From assembly GCF_020740795.1 (NCBI RefSeq), contig NC_067290.1, positions 14,800,001-14,864,000 on the forward strand: DNA of 64,000 bases, read 5' to 3'. The position numbers and the translations under genes were made by a program. Below, piece by piece: positions 58,360 through 64,000 of the stretch. Source of the stretch: Apus apus (Eukaryota > Chordata > Aves > Apodiformes > Apodidae). How positions within the stretch are numbered: position 1 is the stretch's first letter; every line of letters begins with the position of its first letter. Below the pieces are notes generated by a model. That model was not told where the DNA came from. It searched no databases and worked only from the letters and a program-made list of their open reading frames with translations.

Positions 58360-61300
58360 AAATGTGAGGATCAGAAGGGAAAGAATCAGTACACCGTAAA
58401 AGCTGCAACTGCCTGATGGCAAAGCCAGGGAACCACTAGAAAACCCAATTTCCCACTTTCCTTTTGAGATGAGTAAATAGTAATGTAGGGGTGTCTTAGA
58501 AGACAAACATTGTCATGCTTGGGGTTGGATAAGATTTTTAGTGACGGGATTTCAGCTTCCAGTGTGATGGCTGATGGCTGTGAGCATGTGTATACGAAGA
58601 GGGGACCAAAAAAAAAAAATCTATAAATTAACTCGTGTAAATGAGAAGTTGAAGAATTGGAGGAAAAAACACCTGGGAGAGAAGCAACACCAGCCCTCTA
58701 CCCTGATGACCTGAGCCTTCCCAGCTCCCCAAGAGTCAAGTGAGCCACACCTATCACTTGAACAGACAGTCTGTTGAGGCCAAGGGCTACTGCTATATAG
58801 CCCTGTCCCCCATTCCATCCCTTTACACATGCATCCAGGCTGCCTCTGAGAGAAACTGGCCTGAAAAAGGGTAGATAAGTTACAGCAAAGTAACACTAGA
58901 CCTCTATCTTACAGCATGCAAGACTTGGCCCTTAAATTAGGATGGGATGCAGATCTGGGGAGAAGATACATGGTGGGGGCATGGGTGGAACACTGCCTTT
59001 ACTGTGGAGGAGAGGAGGTGTGTGCATGGTCTTTCAGCCCTGCACAACAGCAGTAAGGTAACCACAACAGGGCAACCCTCTGTGTCTTTGAAACTTGGAC
59101 TGGAACCAGGGTGTGAGAGGGTGGGTTTGGTGGTCTGAGAGCATTAATGTTTAGACTGAGTTGCTCCTTTTTGTTTTATATGCCACTCAGTAAATATTCT
59201 GTCTTACAAAGACTCTTTCTAACATAATTTGCTAGCTGTCTTTAATACAACAGAAACACAGACAAGAGGCCTAGCCCTAGGCAGTCCCAGATGCCCAGCA
59301 TCTTGATTACTACCCACAGCTAACACAGAGGTTTCTACCCTGCTCTCCAAGATGTAGCCAATATGAGATTTCCTGACCCACCTCACAGCAGGTAAATGCC
59401 CACAGCCTCCCAAGGTGGTGGCATGGTGGTTACAGAGCCTGCTCCACAGACCAGAGTTGCAAGGCAGCAAACACCCTGATCAAGTTACCCATGGTCTGGG
59501 CCCCGAATGAAGAGGGCTATGCTGATAGAAGGACACAGTCTCAGGCTTGGATAGTCTCTGCTAACACCACAGGAGGAAACACAGCATCCTTCCTGCCCCC
59601 TCCATCCCACAGAGTGGTAGGTGTATGTTTTAGCCAGCTGGCAGGACATTTAAACGCTCCTTCCACCCCCTCAACCAAGGTCTGTACTGCCTGCATAGAA
59701 GAATTAACTATGTGGCATTGTATCAGGACTGCATTGTGTGTAATCAGGAAGATTATATGACTTTTTCCAAACACCATACTCTTAAATAGATTAAATCATG
59801 ATGCCAGGGGAAGAGGTGATTTTTCAAATGCTGAAATTTCTTCTCATCCCAGCTTGTTGCAGAGTCAAGGCCTGACAAAAACAAAAATTCCCATTTTGCA
59901 CCCAGCCTGTTACAGTCAGTCTATTTCTGAGCACTCTCAAATGATGCCTCACAAGAACAGAGGAGGTAGCACAGGGTGCAGACAGGCTGTGTATTTAACT
60001 TGAGCAGCTCTGTGATAAGCAGAGGCAGATTCTGCCCAGGATACGCAGCAGGGGCTGCTTGGCCAATTGTGGGTGCCCTGCAGCTGCCCAGCTCTGCTTC
60101 CTTAGCCACAGGCTCAGGCCCAAGCACACTCCCATTGGCTCCATCAGTAATAGGTGTGGGAGGGGAAGGATGGCATATGTACTTACGGTGGCCCAGTTTC
60201 AAGTCAAATTTAAACAGGAGCTCCATCCTAGATGGTCGGCTTTGTCTCACAAAACTAGCTGGTAAATTTCTCCAAGATAGCCAGGCCTGAAACAGCAACA
60301 GATGCAGCAGAGTACAGCTGTGGTATAATGCCAGGCAATGAATGGAAACCTGGCACAGTACCTCCCTCTGTCAGGAGTTGAGAACATGCCTTTTTTTTCC
60401 CCTCCTCCTGAGCAGCACATTTTCTAAGGTAAAGTTGCATAAGATGTTTTTTTTGATAAGGCAGAGGCTGGCTTCCACAGCTGCTGGATGGCATATCCGA
60501 TTTTCAGTCCCCTCATTTAATCAGAAGCTGCTCCAATTGCTGGTCTTAAGTGCTGTAGCAATCGCAACTGGTTCATCGTTATCGACTCTGTAGAGTACAA
60601 TTATCCATTACAAGTTGCAGCATAACCTTTCTTTTTAATTATTAACAAGCAGCCCTGGGTAAGCACATTAAGTAGAAGCGATGCTGGAGGGAGGAAAATA
60701 TATCCCTTCTCTTGGTCAAAAAGAAAATCCTTCCTCTTCAAGCAATGAAACCTTGAGCCTTAGTTGAAATGAGCAGTATTCTTGGAGAAACTTGCTGTAG
60801 TGTCAAGTAGTGAGAAGCCTCCAGCTCCCTGTTCTGCCTCAATCCCTATTCTGAAAGTGGCCAAAACAGAGAAAGGGTAAAAAGATAAGTGAATGTTATC
60901 TGATCACCTGGGAATCAATAGCACATTTCGTGGCCTTGTCTAAGGAAGCAACAAGCACACTTACCTTCCAGTTCTGACTCAGAACTAAGCTGTGCAGTTG
61001 TGTCCTGTACAGTGAAATCAAACACAACTGCAATTTTTTTCATCCCTTTCTAAGGGCAGGGCCTCCTGTCCTGTACAAACAGGAGCACCTCATTTGCCTT
61101 CTGTCAGCATAGCCACAAGGAAGTCTACATGATGCCAAACCACACAGCCCAGGAGGCCCAGCGCTGCTCCTGCCTCCTGCCACACACCAGCAAGGCCCGA
61201 GAGCTCCCTGCAGCTCAACTGCAGGATGGATATCCTGCTGCATCTTTAAACTAAACCACAGCCTGACATTAGCAGCACCTTCCAGCTCCCACATGGCACA

Positions 61301-61599
61301 GCAAGGACGTGGTGCCACGCTGCCCACATCCCCACTCAAGGCTGTCAGGCCAACCACAAATCATACAGGAACCTGCAGGCACTGCCAAGTGTCACCGTGC
61401 AGCTCAGAACATCCCCAGGGATTGGAGGCACAGGTGGAGCCTGTAGCCTCAGAAATCTCACCCCTTGTTTACTTTGCCCTTCCTCACTGCAGCCAGGCCA
61501 CTAGCTACCCATACCTGCTCTCTGGCTGAGCTCCTCGGGCACACACTGCACCCATTTTGGATGGGTGGCAGAGGAACGCATGGCTACAACTCACAGCCA

Positions 61600-62554
61600 T
61601 AAACAGAGACAGGATTTTTATTTAATTTTTTAATAAATACACTTTACATTAAAGAAAAAGGCCTTCAATTTGCAGTTTCCACACAGAGGGCAAGAGGGAG
61701 GGAAAAAAAAAAAAAAAAGATTAAAAAACTTGAACCACAAAGGGCAGAGGGGAGAAAGAGGGCTCAAACTTCAATCCCAGATTGCCATGCTTTCAGGAAT
61801 ACCAGGCTCCAACTTGGCCAAGCCAGGATTTCAGCTTCCCACTATAGGTGGAGAATCTCCACATTAAACAGCCTGTACAGTTCCCAAATACCCCTGGGGC
61901 TCTCCCCTGGAGGACAAAAGCATCTGAAACACACTGGCGCACTAGCAGGTGTTAACACCTGTTGCTTTTTTTTAAAAATAAAATAATATTTAAAATAAAA
62001 ATATTCTCACTCCTCAACAATATTAGAAACCACGATCCTCTTCTTTCACTTAGTAGTTGCATAAAAATGCCTCTTCTTTTAAACAATTTTTCTCCCCCAA
62101 ACCTACCCCATTGTATGAAGGTACTACAGGAATACAAAGTTCATCCCCTCTTTACTAGAACACTTGCCTTTTTTTTTTGTTCTTTTTTTTTGTTTGTTTT
62201 TATATAAAACTATTTCTGTTCTTTAGGAAAGAACTTTATACAAAGAAAATATATTGTGAAATATTTTCAGAAGTTTCCTTGAAGAGGAGAGTCACCTCAG
62301 CCTAAAATAAAAAATAAAAAAAAAAAGGCAGAGAGAAAAGAGGCCTAACCCCAGGTCTCTTTATTGTAGAGCCTCAGACTTAGCCCCAAGCCTCAAACTG
62401 ACTCAAAGCAACACAGCGGATGGGCTGGAGTTCCTCAGGTTTTCCCAGGAGACAAAGGGTTGGGGTGCTCCAAATCGGTTTCCAATTTGGTCTCCGGTCT
62501 TCTGCGAGGAAGGGAGGATCTCCTCCTGCCAACACCCCGCCTGGCAGTCACTCC
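61600..62554 (-). other. DCAF1: DCAF1 3' untranslated region
   Basis: Minus-strand sequence from the DCAF1 stop codon to the AATAAA at 61622-61617. It is AT-rich with several A/T homopolymers. The extent is inferred from the poly(A) signal. Confidence 0.6.
61617..61622 (-). terminator. DCAF1: DCAF1 polyadenylation signal
   Basis: AATAAA on the minus strand (TTTATT on plus), followed on that strand by GT-rich sequence (gtctctgtttatggctgtg). It would give a 3' UTR of about 0.95 kb. Confidence 0.65.
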
Positions 62555-62613
62555 TCACTCATTCAGAGACAGGATTATGTCGTCCTCCAAGTCAGAGTTA
62601 TCTGAGCTGTCGG
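62555..62613 (-). CDS. DCAF1: DCAF1 (VPRBP) last coding exon, partial gene
   Basis: DCAF1 is the substrate receptor of the CUL4-DDB1 ubiquitin ligase and associates with EDVP complexes in the nucleus. On the minus strand, acceptor ctttgcag opens an exon reading DSSDNSDLEDDIILSLNE and TGA. It matches the acidic C-terminal end of DCAF1. Only 59 coding bases fall in the window; the preceding acidic exon is not visible up to 64000. The tail-to-tail position after RBM15B agrees with human gene order. Confidence 0.9.
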
Positions 62614-64000
62614 CTGCAAAGGAGACACGTAGGTTATGTTTGGTTTGTGTGAGAACACAGCTGTCAGGGCTGCTAAGCAAGGCCACACATTCCTAGTTAC
62701 AAGGGATGGCCACCACCTCCTTGGGACCAGCAGCTCCCCAGCAATGCAGAGGCAGCTAGCACCATTAGTGCCTTTCAAATCAAAAGCAGTTAGCAGATCT
62801 GCACCAGAGCTTGCTTCCCCTGGTTAAAACAGAGGGTCAAGAGGACAGCAGCTTTAGCAAGTGCAGTTTCTATTAGCTGGCAGGTTTTTTTCCCATGACA
62901 AGATGGGGAGAAGGACACCAGCAGTAAGTTACTGCACATGAGCTGCGTAGACAACTTACTGTGCACATCTAAGTGCAATAGCTCTTCATGTTGGGGGCTG
63001 GACAGATCTGGCAGAGACACTCCTCACAGCTTTTATTTGAAAGCAAGCTTGACAGTTCCACCAACCTGATGTGGTGAAACATGGCCTCAGTATAATGTGC
63101 ATGGGGCTTTCATCACATAGTCAGTCAGACCCAGACTGCCTCAGTATTTGGTTCTTACTGGCCTGTCACTCCCCTCTGACAGCACAGTGGGAGACCTCCC
63201 CACAGAGGGGGAAGCAATCCATACACTAACAACTAGAACATTCCTCTAGCAACCTGAAAGTTTCTGTAATTAAACTACATAGCATTCATTAAAGGAGACC
63301 TGAAAATTGTGCTTTTCCTGGTTTTCTTCACTGTGGCACAAAATGAAGACATGAAAGGATTTGCCAGAAGCAGTCACACATACACACTTGCTTTCTATCT
63401 TAGAACATAAGACCTCTCCTCCCTCAGTTGTGGAAGAGGGAAGTGGTAGCAGTTCTGGCAGCAAGAGGTGTCCTGCCTTACCTTCAAGGTGATGTTGGTT
63501 CTTTTTCACATGTGAATTCATTGGATGCTGCAGTTAACTAGGTGTTAAAAATAGTAAGAAAAGAAAAAAAAAAAAGACACCAAAACTTCCTCTTAGCCAT
63601 CTCAGTTATACTGGATCTCTAAAATGCCTGCCAAGGTAAGCAAGGCCTTCTGGAAGATTCAGATTTCCTTAGGAACAAAAAAAAAAACCATGGGCAAGCA
63701 GCAGAGGGCACAAACCCTTTCCCCCAACCCTCCTCCCTGAAGATCAGCCTTCCACTATGATCAGCCAGGGATGCTCCAGTCTCACCACTCATCACACTGA
63801 ACCTAACCTGAGGGGCCTTCAGTGCTCTCAGAACAGCCACGGCCCTGTAAGAGGACTTGGAAAACACCAGTCAGTGCTGCAGCAGCTGCGCTTACGCAGG
63901 AGGAGAGAAAGAAGCACAAGCAAGATGACAATTCAGAAACTCTGGAGAAGAAGAGAAGCGGGAAAAGTTGTGCGTTTGTTGGGGGTTTTTTAAACACCAG
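62614..64000 (-). other. DCAF1: DCAF1 last intron (partial)
   Basis: No segment resembling an upstream DCAF1 exon was found on the minus strand here. Several T/A homopolymers are present. The sequence ends within the intron. Confidence 0.65.

Larger units (their letters stand above)
56163..61599. other. RBM15B-DCAF1 convergent intergenic region
   Basis: Part of this may be distal RBM15B 3' UTR. It contains several A or T homopolymers and no open frame that resembles a known protein. No RNA gene or clear mobile element was recognised. Both flanking genes point into it. Confidence 0.6.

Overview
The window is vertebrate nuclear DNA, most likely from a bird. It carries a conserved synteny block that in human lies on 3p21: the 3' half of DOCK3 (+), all of MANF (+), the single-exon RBM15B (+), and the last coding exon of DCAF1/VPRBP (-). 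The bird assignment rests on a CR1-type LINE fragment in a DOCK3 intron, short introns for these genes, and very GC-rich CpG islands. No species can be named from sequence alone, and another sauropsid is not excluded.

Positions 1-42257 hold DOCK3. I place 22 consecutive coding exons, all with GT/AG junctions and compatible phases, giving 943 residues that end at a TAG at 38244-38246. They cover the region leading into the DHR-2 guanine-exchange domain, the DHR-2 domain itself (roughly 8872-23691) and the Ser/Pro-rich tail with SH3-binding motifs. One exon is only 27 nt long. A 3' UTR of about 4 kb follows, with three Pumilio-type motifs near two ATTAAA signals.

Positions 42258-47140 separate DOCK3 from MANF. 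A GC-rich block (about 42440-45000) contains, on the minus strand, an intact-looking exon (43826-44000) whose translation closely resembles the seventh transmembrane segment and start of the tail of metabotropic glutamate receptor 2 (GRM2). No other convincing GRM2 exon is visible, so I call it a remnant.

Positions 47140-52800 hold MANF: a CpG-island promoter with YY1-like motifs and three CCAAT boxes, and four exons encoding a 180-residue secreted ER-stress neurotrophic factor with eight cysteines, a CKGC motif and an RADL ER-retention tail. The last exon lies in a second CpG island that continues into the RBM15B promoter.

Positions 52930-56162 hold RBM15B, an RRM/SPOC-family RNA-binding protein. 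Its reading frame is broken by what looks like one surplus G in a run of ten G at 53790-53799. A gene-poor stretch follows to about 61600, then the 3' UTR, stop codon and final 59 coding bases of DCAF1 on the minus strand, and DCAF1 intron to the window end.

The genes are neighbours by ancestry and do not form one pathway: DOCK3 is a neuronal Rac exchange factor, MANF an ER-stress protein, RBM15B an m6A-writer and splicing cofactor, and DCAF1 a CRL4 ubiquitin-ligase receptor. Comparisons with human proteins are made from memory of the families, not from an alignment run here.
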